48,518 nucleotides of DNA from Clostridia bacterium. GTDB taxonomy: Bacteria; Bacillota; Clostridia; Oscillospirales; Acutalibacteraceae. The notes beneath the pieces are model-generated. The model made no database searches. It was given only the letters and a program-made list of their open reading frames with translations, and had not been told where the DNA came from. The stretch is taken from contig JAFPCP010000028.1 in NCBI GenBank assembly GCA_017423825.1, positions 1-48,518 of the forward strand, in the 5' to 3' direction. A program made the position numbers and the translations under genes. This document shows positions 7,213 to 14,588 of the stretch, one piece after another (the first letter of the stretch is position 1; the number at the start of each line of letters is the position of its first letter).

Positions 7213-8478
7213 TCAAAGGGTGACGGCTGTCTGTTTGTGTTGCTGATAGATAATCTCGGTTGCAAAGGCCAGTTTCGTGACCACGTTTTCTTGTCGGGGA
7301 TAGCAATACAGAGAATCGTTTTCGGTGGAAATATCGAAACAGTCCAGCGGTTTGATATAGCAATAATCGTATTCTATATGCAGGCTGTTGGTTTGTAGGG
7401 GGGTGCGTTGAATGCGATACGGTTCGCCACGGTATTCCCCTTGCACGACAAAACCGTTTTCGGCGTCGTGGGTGACGATACCCTTGCCGAGATGGGTGAA
7501 TTTCCAACAGCGCGGCATGGAATAAATGTCCACCTCGTCGGTGAATTGGTATTCGCCGCGCTCGATTTGCAGCCGCACCTGCTCCCGCTCCCAATCAAAC
7601 CAGTCGGGGACGTGGCTGAACTCGGTCTCGCCGGACAGCGCAGACAGCGTGCCGTCCTCGTTGAGGTGCCAACGCTTTCCGCATTGTGTGCAGAAAAGTT
7701 CAGCGCCTTCGGAGGCCATTTTGGATTCCGCCATGCAATGCGGGCATTGGTATAAGACCTTGTGTAAGCCTTCTGCACGGAACGGCTCGGTCAGCCGAAT
7801 GTTGTTTTGCTGTTGATAGCGGTAGTCGTCGTATTGGAGGGCCTTTTGTACGGTTTGGTTGATTTCATCCACCGACAGGCGCGCCACCTCGTCGGCGGTC
7901 AGGATTTGCGTGAAGGTGGTGTGCAGAGGCACACGCCTTTTTTTGCGAAAATTCCAGAAAGGCGAGTGCAGGTGGTTGCCGTGGTGTACCACCGCGACAA
8001 CCGGTACTTTGTTCATTTTAATCAGTTTGCCGAGCGATTCCGGCAGATACGCGGTCGTGCCGCAAGGGGAATACCGTGCCTCGGGATACATGCACAGGAT
8101 ATCCCCGCGTTTGAGCACTTTGCGGATGGATTTCACCAGATGCAGGTCCATGGTGAATTTGCGGGTGCAGATGGCGCCTATGAGTTCCATCAGCCAAGGA
8201 CGCCGATAATAGCCGTCGATGCTCACCACGTTGTTGACGCGGTGCGGAAAGGTGCCCAGCGCCGCTAGCTCGAAATCAATAAAATACATATGATTGCTCA
8301 ACAGCATATACGGAGGTTTTAAGCCTTCCATGTTGATTTTTTCAATTTTATATTCTTTGTTTGCCAGCGCGATTTTGGATAACAGCCAAATAAGATATGT
8401 CAAGAGCAGCGGTTGCCGAATCGGGTATTTGGCGGTGTTGTAGCGCCGCTTGTTTTTATAGTTCACTTCGATATCCAT
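7213..8478 (-). CDS. PlsC-like 1-acylglycerol-3-phosphate acyltransferase with zinc ribbon
   Basis: 421 residues. The N-terminal 230 residues are a PlsC-type acyltransferase: acyl-transfer motif NHMYFID (HX4D, His63-Asp68) and the phosphate-binding block YPEARYSP around Glu133, where the family usually has EGTR. A four-cysteine zinc ribbon (CPHC and CTQC, about residues 240-260) and a beta-rich C-terminal domain of about 150 residues follow; this extension is absent from housekeeping PlsC. No clear transmembrane segment is seen except a weak one near residues 23-38. Likely acylates a glycerol or lysophospholipid at the membrane; the exact acceptor is uncertain. GGGGGA precedes the ATG at 8478, and a promoter is visible. 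Confidence 0.82.
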   Translation of the reverse strand: MDIEVNYKNKRRYNTAKYPIRQPLLLTYLIWLLSKIALANKEYKIEKINMEGLKPPYMLLSNHMYFIDFELAALGTFPHRVNNVVSIDGYYRRPWLMELIGAICTRKFTMDLHLVKSIRKVLKRGDILCMYPEARYSPCGTTAYLPESLGKLIKMNKVPVVAVVHHGNHLHSPFWNFRKKRRVPLHTTFTQILTADEVARLSVDEINQTVQKALQYDDYRYQQQNNIRLTEPFRAEGLHKVLYQCPHCMAESKMASEGAELFCTQCGKRWHLNEDGTLSALSGETEFSHVPDWFDWEREQVRLQIERGEYQFTDEVDIYSMPRCWKFTHLGKGIVTHDAENGFVVQGEYRGEPYRIQRTPLQTNSLHIEYDYCYIKPLDCFDISTENDSLYCYPRQENVVTKLAFATEIIYQQHKQTAVTL

Positions 8479-8517
8479 GATACATACATCCCCCTTTGTG
8501 TGATAGCCGCTAGGGAC

Positions 8518-8546
8518 ATTCTACTTCATTCGGCGCAAAAATGCAA
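8518..8546 (-). promoter_or_regulatory. promoter of the acyltransferase gene
   Basis: Minus strand TTGCAT (8546-8541), 17-base spacer, TAGAAT (8523-8518), about 40 bases before the start codon. Confidence 0.65.
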
Positions 8547-8571
8547 CAAGCAACATTTTTCCTATAAATGC

Positions 8572-8600
8572 TTGCAAAAAAGGACGGGGGCGTATACAAT
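8572..8600 (+). promoter_or_regulatory. promoter of the alpha/beta hydrolase gene
   Basis: TTGCAA (8572-8577), 17-base spacer, TACAAT (8595-8600), placed 28 bases upstream of the GTG start; it also rules out starts further upstream. Confidence 0.7.
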
Positions 8601-8627
8601 TATGTTTATAGAAAGGGAGACGATATT

Positions 8628-9563
8628 GTGGAAGTAGTATATATCGTTTGCGCCGTGGTTGGTGGCGTGATAGCGTTGGTTTTGTTCGCTGCCTGGATAT
8701 GTTTTCGCCTGGCTTTTTTGGCTGTGCGGCGCGCGAAGTCCAACGCGGAGGAATACAGCATTCCGGATGGTGAGATATACGAGCCGTTTCGCGAGACCAT
8801 GGTTGCCTGGATGAAAGAAGTGCGTGCCATGCCGTATGAGGCGATGTCGGTGGTTTCATTTGACGGGCTGACTCTGCGCGGCAAATACTATGAATACGCA
8901 CCGGGTGCGCCGATTGAGCTGATGTTCCACGGATATCGTGGCAGCGCCGAGAGAGACCTGTGCGGCGGTGTGCAACGGTGCTTTGCGCTCAAAAGAAACG
9001 TGCTGTTGGTGGACCAGCGATCGTGTGGCGACAGCGACGGGCGGGTTATCACCTTCGGCATCCACGAGCGACGGGATTGCCTTGCCTGGATCGAGTGTAT
9101 CCGTAGGCGTTTCGGGGACGATGCAAAGATTATATTAACCGGCATTTCTATGGGCGCCGCTACTGTGCTGATGGCCGCGGCAGAGCCTTTGCCGGAAATG
9201 GTGATTGGCGTGCTGGCGGATTGTGGCTATACCTCGGCACGGGACATCATCCAAAAGGTGATCAAACAAATGAAATTGCCCGCGGGCCTTTTATATCCGT
9301 TTGTGAAATGCGGGGCGAAGCTGTACGGCGGTTTCGATTTAGAAGAAACATCCCCGCTGCAAGCCATGCGCACTTGCCGTGTGCCGGTGCTTTTCATACA
9401 CGGGGAGAACGACGATTTCGTTCCATGCGAGATGAGCGTGCGGAATTATGAAACCTGCACCACCCGCAAGCAGTTGTTCACCGTGCCGGGCGCGGGGCAT
9501 GGACTTAGCTATTTGTTGCAACCGCAAATGTATCTGGCGGTATTAAAAGACTTCTTTGGATAA
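8628..9563 (+). CDS. membrane-anchored alpha/beta hydrolase
   Basis: 311 residues. One N-terminal transmembrane helix (about residues 3-27), then an alpha/beta hydrolase domain: FHGYRG oxyanion loop, QRSCGDSDG, nucleophile elbow GISMGAA with catalytic Ser, FIHGENDDFVP carrying the acid, and GAGHG with the catalytic His. This is the usual layout of BAAT/S9-like hydrolases (YqkD type) of Firmicutes; the substrate is unknown. The GTG at 8628 is chosen because AAAGGGAGA lies seven bases upstream and the promoter -10 is at 8600, which excludes the longer frame. The active site probably faces the outside or sits at the membrane. Confidence 0.85.
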   Translation: MEVVYIVCAVVGGVIALVLFAAWICFRLAFLAVRRAKSNAEEYSIPDGEIYEPFRETMVAWMKEVRAMPYEAMSVVSFDGLTLRGKYYEYAPGAPIELMFHGYRGSAERDLCGGVQRCFALKRNVLLVDQRSCGDSDGRVITFGIHERRDCLAWIECIRRRFGDDAKIILTGISMGAATVLMAAAEPLPEMVIGVLADCGYTSARDIIQKVIKQMKLPAGLLYPFVKCGAKLYGGFDLEETSPLQAMRTCRVPVLFIHGENDDFVPCEMSVRNYETCTTRKQLFTVPGAGHGLSYLLQPQMYLAVLKDFFG

Positions 9564-9564
9564 A

Positions 9565-9616
9565 AAAGCAGAAAGAGGGCGCGTGCCGTTTTGTGCGGCG
9601 TACGCCCTCTTTCTAA
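9565..9616. terminator. intrinsic terminator between convergent genes
   Basis: AGAAAGAGGGCG/CGCCCTCTTTCT stem with a 21-base loop, located between the hydrolase and the NeuD-like gene. Confidence 0.75.
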
Positions 9617-9638
9617 TATGAAGAAAAGAAAATGCGGT

Positions 9639-10253
9639 TTAATCTTTATGTAATTTTTGTGCCGGCACACCGATATACGTGCCCTTTTCGCATAAATCTT
9701 TCACCACCACGGCACCGGCCCCCACGAAGCAATCGTCTGAGATGCAAATGTCGTTTCTAACGCAAGCCCCCACGCCAATCCAACTGCGCCGGCCAACGTG
9801 CACGTTCCCGGCCAACATCGCCCCGACCGATACGTGGGCAAAATCCCCGATGGTATTATCGTGTTCTACAACGCATTGCGTGTTAATGATGCAGTGGGCG
9901 CCTATGGATGCATAGGGGTTAATGACGGCATTTGCTGAGATGACCGTCCCCTCCCCAATGGAACAATGTTCGTACGGGATAATGACGCTTGGATGTATGG
10001 CGGTGTACCAGGCGACGTCCGGCATGCGGGTGACGATTTTTTCGCGTGCGTACTGATTACCAATGGCGACGATAAACTCACAATCCGAAAAATGCGCGTA
10101 ATCCGTGTCTGCGCCGAGCACCGGCTTGCCTAAAAAGGAAGTCATGTGCGTGTCGGACGTTAAAAACCCAACCAAATTGTCTGCGCATAAAGCAACAATA
10201 TTCGTCACCACTTTTGCATGTCCGCCTGTGCCGATTATAATGACATTTTTCAT
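9639..10253 (-). CDS. NeuD/PglD-like sugar O- or N-acetyltransferase
   Basis: 204 residues. The N-terminal Rossmann-like domain begins IIIGTGGHAKVV, the hallmark of NeuD/PglD acyltransferases; from about residue 85 the left-handed beta-helix hexapeptide repeats follow (IGEGTVISANAVINPYASIGAH), including CVVEHDNTIGDF with the catalytic His, and the terminal VPAQKL. The family transfers acetyl from acetyl-CoA to amino or hydroxyl groups of nucleotide or surface sugars. No sialic acid, bacillosamine or capsule genes are adjacent, so the acceptor is unknown. It is transcribed divergently from a ribbon-helix-helix regulator, and its -10 box lies inside a palindrome, suggesting regulation by that neighbour. 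Confidence 0.87.
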   Translation of the reverse strand: MKNVIIIGTGGHAKVVTNIVALCADNLVGFLTSDTHMTSFLGKPVLGADTDYAHFSDCEFIVAIGNQYAREKIVTRMPDVAWYTAIHPSVIIPYEHCSIGEGTVISANAVINPYASIGAHCIINTQCVVEHDNTIGDFAHVSVGAMLAGNVHVGRRSWIGVGACVRNDICISDDCFVGAGAVVVKDLCEKGTYIGVPAQKLHKD

Positions 10254-10267
10254 TAAATCACCTCGTT

Positions 10268-10306
10268 ATGTTATAAAATATAACATATATTTATAACATT
10301 TGTCAA
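10268..10306 (-). promoter_or_regulatory. promoter of the NeuD-like gene overlapped by a palindromic operator
   Basis: Minus strand TTGACA (10306-10301), 18-base spacer, TATATT (10282-10277). The -10 lies inside the perfect inverted repeat ATGTTATAAAATATAACAT (10268-10286; 8-bp arms, 3-base centre). A third TATAACAT half-site occurs at 10292-10299. This is the expected design for a dimeric regulator, most simply the adjacent RHH protein; that assignment is inference. Confidence 0.72.
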
Positions 10307-10333
10307 GTCATAATATTAGTGAGGTGATGGTTT

Positions 10334-10522
10334 GTGAAGGAAAAACTTGTCATAAAAAAGAAATCCTTAAAAGGCGAAGACGGATACAAAACATTTTCCA
10401 TCCGCATAAAAGAGGAGACCGTACATGGTCTGGATGAGTTATCAAAAGCAACCAACCGTTCCCGGAATGAACTCATTAATATGCTGTTGGATTATGCCCT
10501 GCAAAACAGTGAAGTAAAGTAG
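10334..10522 (+). CDS. ribbon-helix-helix (Arc/CopG/MetJ-type) DNA-binding protein
   Basis: 62 residues. After a basic N-terminus, FSIRIKEETVHGLDELS gives the beta-strand and first helix, and TNRSRNELINMLLDYAL the second helix, the complete ribbon-helix-helix fold. RHH proteins bind DNA as dimers, often to inverted or direct repeats such as those just upstream. The start is GTG at 10334, supported by GAGGTG seven bases upstream; no in-frame ATG fits. There is no toxin gene next to it, so it is not an obvious antitoxin. Likely autoregulates and controls the divergent NeuD-like gene (inference). Confidence 0.82.
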   Translation: MKEKLVIKKKSLKGEDGYKTFSIRIKEETVHGLDELSKATNRSRNELINMLLDYALQNSEVK

Positions 10523-10528
10523 ACTCTA

Positions 10529-10568
10529 CAAACAACAGCCGGCTCAAAACAGAGCCGGCTGTTGTTCT
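10529..10568. terminator. bidirectional intrinsic terminator
   Basis: A 15-bp perfect stem (AACAACAGCCGGCTC and complement, 10531-10566) between the RHH gene and the convergent hydrolase gene. Confidence 0.9.
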
Positions 10569-10597
10569 TATGTTATGGGTTGTGGGGAGACGTTTTA

Positions 10598-11326
10598 TCA
10601 GTGGCAGTGGTCGAGGATAAACTGCACGATTTTGCCGTTATCCTCCCCCAGGCCATGGGGGTGATGCGCGCGGCCCGGCGCCGGGATAATGGTGAGTAGG
10701 TCGGTGCCCTCAAAGGCATCCTCAAACAGCCGTCCGTTCTCCTCGTAAATGACGGATTCGTCCGCGGTGCCGTACACCATGAGAATCGGTATGCGGTTGG
10801 CGATTAACGTGTCCGCCATATTCACAGGGTGTGCATCAAAATTTAATAATTGATACCGCTTGACACCGGGATAGGCTTTCGCAAATTCATATTGCCATAT
10901 CGGCTCACATTCGGCGCTGCCAAACTTGCCCGGATAGCTACTGAAACTCAGCACCGGGGCATCCAAAAACAGACAGGAAACCAGCTCCGGATAAAAGCCG
11001 GCAAAGCGGACCGCGTGGGCGCCGCCGAGGCTCATGCCCACCGGAACACAGCGTTCATCTAAGGCGTAGGTCTGTGCCAAGTGTCTAACAAAGCGCGCCT
11101 TTATATCGCAGTCCTCTTTGGTCGCGAAGCGGTTTTTGTTTTTTATGTAGGCCAGGTGAAATCCTTGCTCTAACAATCGGATTTCCACGTCGGGAAAAGC
11201 GTTCCAATATTCGGTTTTGAGCGCCAGTTTTCCATTAGAGGTTTTGTCATGCGGGAAAACAACGATTGCTTTGCGCTCCTCAAACGTAAATTCTTCGCAT
11301 CTAAATCCATTCCACAGATTGTCCAT
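10598..11326 (-). CDS. alpha/beta hydrolase (prolyl-oligopeptidase/esterase-like)
   Basis: 242 residues with no signal peptide. Catalytic elbow GMSLGGAHA (Ser), oxyanion region near IVVFPHDKTSNGK, acid loop MVYGTADE, and a C-terminal APGRAHHPHG segment bearing the catalytic His. Resembles carbohydrate-ester or peptidase-like S9 hydrolases found beside sugar genes. The ATG at 11326 is used because AAGGAG lies ten bases before it; a TTG at 11335 is too close to that site. It is last of a four-gene minus-strand run (galM, SGNH esterase, phosphoesterase, this gene; gaps 50-70 bases), which suggests a role in removing acyl groups from a glycan; this is inference. Confidence 0.8.
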   Translation of the reverse strand: MDNLWNGFRCEEFTFEERKAIVVFPHDKTSNGKLALKTEYWNAFPDVEIRLLEQGFHLAYIKNKNRFATKEDCDIKARFVRHLAQTYALDERCVPVGMSLGGAHAVRFAGFYPELVSCLFLDAPVLSFSSYPGKFGSAECEPIWQYEFAKAYPGVKRYQLLNFDAHPVNMADTLIANRIPILMVYGTADESVIYEENGRLFEDAFEGTDLLTIIPAPGRAHHPHGLGEDNGKIVQFILDHCH

Positions 11327-11384
11327 GATTTGCAATCTCCTTTTACGTTATTTAGTCATTTGGATAGATGGTTTATTGGTATAC

Positions 11385-12482
11385 TTAAACGGGGGTGTCG
11401 TCGACAAAAAAGCCGGTGAACACACGCGCGTCTCGTGCGAAATTGGTGCAATACACCAGCGAGGGGGTGTGGATGACCGAGAAATCCGCGCCGTCCAACG
11501 TCACCAGTGTGCCCCCCAACAAATAGGGCAGATGATAGTCGTATTGTCCGGTTTTCAGGCCGAATATCCACCGAATTCCCTCGTAAGAAATGCAGGTATT
11601 GACGCTGTGGTGATGCCCCACAAACACCCCGTCCACATGGCAGGATTTGAAGAAATCCAGATATGTTCCCGGCAATACCGAACGGTCGGAATAATGCTCG
11701 TATTTGCACCCGAAATCCGCATCTTTGGCGGGGACGTCCACGCCGATGGTGTAAAACTCCTTGTCTTCGGTGCGATAGTTTTTGCTGTTTTCTGCGTCGA
11801 TGAATTCGCGGGTTGGGATGTGGAACGCGGCAAAAGCCGGAATCGGTCGACCTTGGCTTTGTGTTATTTGAGCCGCTTGCGCCTCAAATAACGCCTGTTG
11901 GTCGGGGTATATGCCGCGGTTGCTGATCACGTCGGGGTCTTCCGACTGGCAGCCGTTGGAGTCTATCATATACAACACACGTACCAACGTGTCGCCCACC
12001 GCGATGCCGACGGAATAGTTTCCGTTTCCGGAGACGTTCCCTCGCTTAAACAGGCAGTAGGCGCTGTTTTCCAACTGGTCACATTGCCACGCAACCCCTT
12101 TGCGGGATTCGTTATCGTGGTTGCCGAACACCGGCGCCCATGGGATGCCGAAAGAGTCCATAAATGCAATTAACCATTCGAGGGTGGAGCCGGCGTCGTC
12201 AAACGAGCCATACACGATGTCCCCGGTTATGAATATTAAATCAGGTTTGGTTTGATTGATCAAACCGCGTATATGGTTGCCGCATTGTTGGTCAAAATTC
12301 GCCGGATCCCAGGCGCGAATTTCATCTATGCGCAGGCGGTCAGGCGTGCGTCGCTGGGCGGCATCAATAAATTGCATATCCGTGAGTTGCAAAAGACGGA
12401 TAGTTTTTGTTCCTTCCGGGAAGGAAACGACTCTATCGCATCCGTCAAACATCGCTGGCACGTCTCGCAGAATCGTAGACAT
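11385..12482 (-). CDS. calcineurin-like metallophosphoesterase
   Basis: 365 residues. Metallophosphoesterase blocks in order: LTDMQF (the usual DxH, here Asp-x-Gln), ITGDIVYGS, VFGNHDNE, AFHIP and GHHHSVN. The spacing and the terminal beta-sheet resemble the Dcr2/purple-acid-phosphatase-like branch. The His-to-Gln change in the first block alters one metal ligand and is worth noting. No signal peptide, so it is probably cytoplasmic. The start at 12482 follows AGAAGG; upstream frame sequence to 12563 overlaps the preceding gene and has no ribosome site. It is third in the galM operon. Substrate unknown. Confidence 0.85.
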   Translation of the reverse strand: MSTILRDVPAMFDGCDRVVSFPEGTKTIRLLQLTDMQFIDAAQRRTPDRLRIDEIRAWDPANFDQQCGNHIRGLINQTKPDLIFITGDIVYGSFDDAGSTLEWLIAFMDSFGIPWAPVFGNHDNESRKGVAWQCDQLENSAYCLFKRGNVSGNGNYSVGIAVGDTLVRVLYMIDSNGCQSEDPDVISNRGIYPDQQALFEAQAAQITQSQGRPIPAFAAFHIPTREFIDAENSKNYRTEDKEFYTIGVDVPAKDADFGCKYEHYSDRSVLPGTYLDFFKSCHVDGVFVGHHHSVNTCISYEGIRWIFGLKTGQYDYHLPYLLGGTLVTLDGADFSVIHTPSLVYCTNFARDARVFTGFFVDDTPV

Positions 12483-12535
12483 AAAATAACCTTCTTTCCA
12501 TAAACTGAATGTAGTTTTGTGTTCGCATGGGCGGA

Positions 12536-13261
12536 TTAGACGTTGCTGAACATCGTGCTGCAAGTTTCTTTGTCGTTTGTGTCTTTGCCTATGATTACTT
12601 CATACAGGCTCTCGGCAAATAGTTCATGCATCTCGGGCGTCGGGTGATTGACCCCGTTGGCGAGCAACCGGGTGGTATCTTGCGTTTCGGCGAGCTTTTT
12701 CCATTTTGAATAGCAGTCGCACACAGTCACGCCCATGCTTTCGGCCAGTTCTATCGCGGCGTACATATATTGGTCCATTTTGCCGCCGTTTTGCATTTTT
12801 GCGGTTACCTCCGCATATTCGCGATGCTTTTTGAGCGCCACGCCCGCCACATAGGTGTTGAGCATGTTTGGCGTCATAAAGATAACGTCACAGCCGGCCT
12901 GTTGGCATTTTTCAAAGATTTGCTGCAAGGCGTTTAAGTAATCCTCTAACGGGCCGTTCACGTCGTTTAGCCCAAAGCAAACGATCACCAAATCCGGCTG
13001 ATGTATCAAAACATGCCGTTCGAGTCGTTCCAGAGAGAGATTGGCGGTGGTGCCGCCAATGGCGGCGCAAATCATGTTCACCGGGACGTACTCTCGAAAT
13101 TCGTTTAACTTTTTTCGCAGGCGGTTCCAATAAACAGACTCATAATCCTGATATCCATCGAAGGCCGCGTGCGAAACACTGTCGCCGAAGATCACAATAT
13201 TCACCGGGCCGTGCTCGTATAAACCCTTTACGTCCATCAGCATTTTTTCTTTCACTTGCAT
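12536..13261 (-). CDS. SGNH/GDSL-family hydrolase (carbohydrate acetylesterase-like)
   Basis: 241 residues. SGNH blocks are present: IFGDSVSH (nucleophile Ser), AIGGTTAN (Gly block), CFGLNDV (GxND), and a final NGVNHPT with the catalytic His. In many relatives the residue four before this His is Asp (DGxNHP); here it is Asn, so the acid of the triad may be weak or supplied differently. No signal peptide, so the substrate would be an imported glycan fragment. AAAGGAG precedes the ATG at 13261. It lies between galM and the phosphoesterase gene in the same operon, consistent with deacetylating sugars; this role is inferred. Confidence 0.83.
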   Translation of the reverse strand: MQVKEKMLMDVKGLYEHGPVNIVIFGDSVSHAAFDGYQDYESVYWNRLRKKLNEFREYVPVNMICAAIGGTTANLSLERLERHVLIHQPDLVIVCFGLNDVNGPLEDYLNALQQIFEKCQQAGCDVIFMTPNMLNTYVAGVALKKHREYAEVTAKMQNGGKMDQYMYAAIELAESMGVTVCDCYSKWKKLAETQDTTRLLANGVNHPTPEMHELFAESLYEVIIGKDTNDKETCSTMFSNV

Positions 13262-13329
13262 AAACGTTTTTTCTCCTTTGATAATCAGTATAGTATAGAA
13301 AAGACAAAAAACAAGGATGTTGCGGATGG

Positions 13330-14334
13330 TTATCCCAGTTTGTTGAATTTATAAACGGTATGCTGTGAATAGGTGGTTCCTTTGTCATATATAGCGATAC
13401 CTTTTTTGATACAATTTGGCTCGGTTTGGGCTTCCAGGCAAAACGCCCCATATTGGATGGGTGGCACACCGTTTTTGAAGCAGGGGCCATCCCCAAGGAA
13501 GTTTCCGGTATAAAACTGTAAACCGGGTTGATCGGTGTAGACTTGAAGCGTCAGGCGGTCGTTTTCTGCCTGCGCAGCCAACCCGAGAGACACGCCGTGG
13601 AACGACCGGAAGGAAGTGGGGGAGAGAATCATATTGTGGTCGTATCCTGTAAAGGCGTCGGTGCCATCGTCTATCAAGCGAGACTTTCTGAAATCCAATG
13701 ACGTTGACGCCACTGGAGGGCGATTTCCGTTGGGAATCAACCGTTCATCCACTTCCGTGTACCGCTCGGCGGCGATTTGAATTTTGTGCTTTCGGATGTC
13801 TTTTCCAAATCCATCGAGATTAAAGTAGGCGTGGTTTGTCAGTGCGATGGGGGTTTTTCCCTCCGGTTTTGCCGTATAGTCTATGCACAGCGCTGAGTCC
13901 TCTAACGTGTATTTTACACACACCGGCAGACCGGCAGGGAATCCATCTTCGCCGTCCGGCGAATAGTAAGAAAGTGTGACGCTGTTTTGGGTGTATGCAT
14001 TCACTTGCCATACCTTCTGATGAAACCCGCCACCGCCGTGCAGGCAATTGCCGTTATCGTTATCGACCAAGTGGTAGACTTTGTTGTCCATTTTGAAGCA
14101 AGCCCCCTCGATGCGATTGGCAACCCTTCCGATGATGGCCCCTTGGTTTGAGGTGTCCGCCAGATAGTCTTCTATGCAATCATAGCCCCCCACAACGTCC
14201 ACGTTGCCAAAGGGGCGCAGGGACACAATGGCGGCGCCGTATGTCATGATTTCCGCGCTGGATTTTCCGTGTGTCAGGGTGAAAATGGCAATCTTTGTTC
14301 CGCACGGGAGCGTGCCGAAAAGGCGCTTGTTCAT
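13330..14334 (-). CDS. galM: aldose 1-epimerase (mutarotase)
   Basis: 334 residues, the normal length for GalM. Interconverts alpha and beta anomers of hexoses such as galactose. Family segments: GAAIVSLRPF, NQGAIIGRVANRIE, NCLHGGGGFHQKVW, catalytic acid TNHAYFNL (His), and near the end GAFCLEAQTEPN with the catalytic-base Glu. AAAAGGAG lies before the ATG at 14334. It is first in the minus-strand operon and divergent from the GH2 glycosidase, whose hydrolysis product it would mutarotate. No galK or galT nearby. Confidence 0.92.
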   Translation of the reverse strand: MNKRLFGTLPCGTKIAIFTLTHGKSSAEIMTYGAAIVSLRPFGNVDVVGGYDCIEDYLADTSNQGAIIGRVANRIEGACFKMDNKVYHLVDNDNGNCLHGGGGFHQKVWQVNAYTQNSVTLSYYSPDGEDGFPAGLPVCVKYTLEDSALCIDYTAKPEGKTPIALTNHAYFNLDGFGKDIRKHKIQIAAERYTEVDERLIPNGNRPPVASTSLDFRKSRLIDDGTDAFTGYDHNMILSPTSFRSFHGVSLGLAAQAENDRLTLQVYTDQPGLQFYTGNFLGDGPCFKNGVPPIQYGAFCLEAQTEPNCIKKGIAIYDKGTTYSQHTVYKFNKLG

Positions 14335-14488
14335 AGATATCTCTCCTTTTGTTATCTGTTGCTGTCAAACGCGGTGCTTTCGGGTGCGTTTTTCTTCGCT
14401 CGGGCCAAAGTTTTGCTTACCGAAAGCTCCGCGAAAATTTCTGAATATAACCTACATACAATGGCGCAAAATTTATATCGTATTACGC

Positions 14489-14517
14489 TTGACAGAATCA
14501 ACCATTCACCGTACAAT
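14489..14517 (+). promoter_or_regulatory. promoter of the GH2 gene
   Basis: TTGACA (14489-14494), exact 17-base spacer, TACAAT (14512-14517), about 70 bases upstream of the GH2 start codon. The leftover leader is A-rich with no regulator-like palindrome seen. Confidence 0.8.
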
Positions 14518-14588
14518 CAAAGAAAACAGTGGATATACATTTGCGCAACAAAAACCACAGAGAAACGGCAAGTTAAGGAGACGGTGTT

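Noticed and set aside
10334..10522. Antitoxin of a toxin-antitoxin pair
   Set aside because: No small toxin gene overlaps or follows; a terminator comes directly after and the next gene is convergent.
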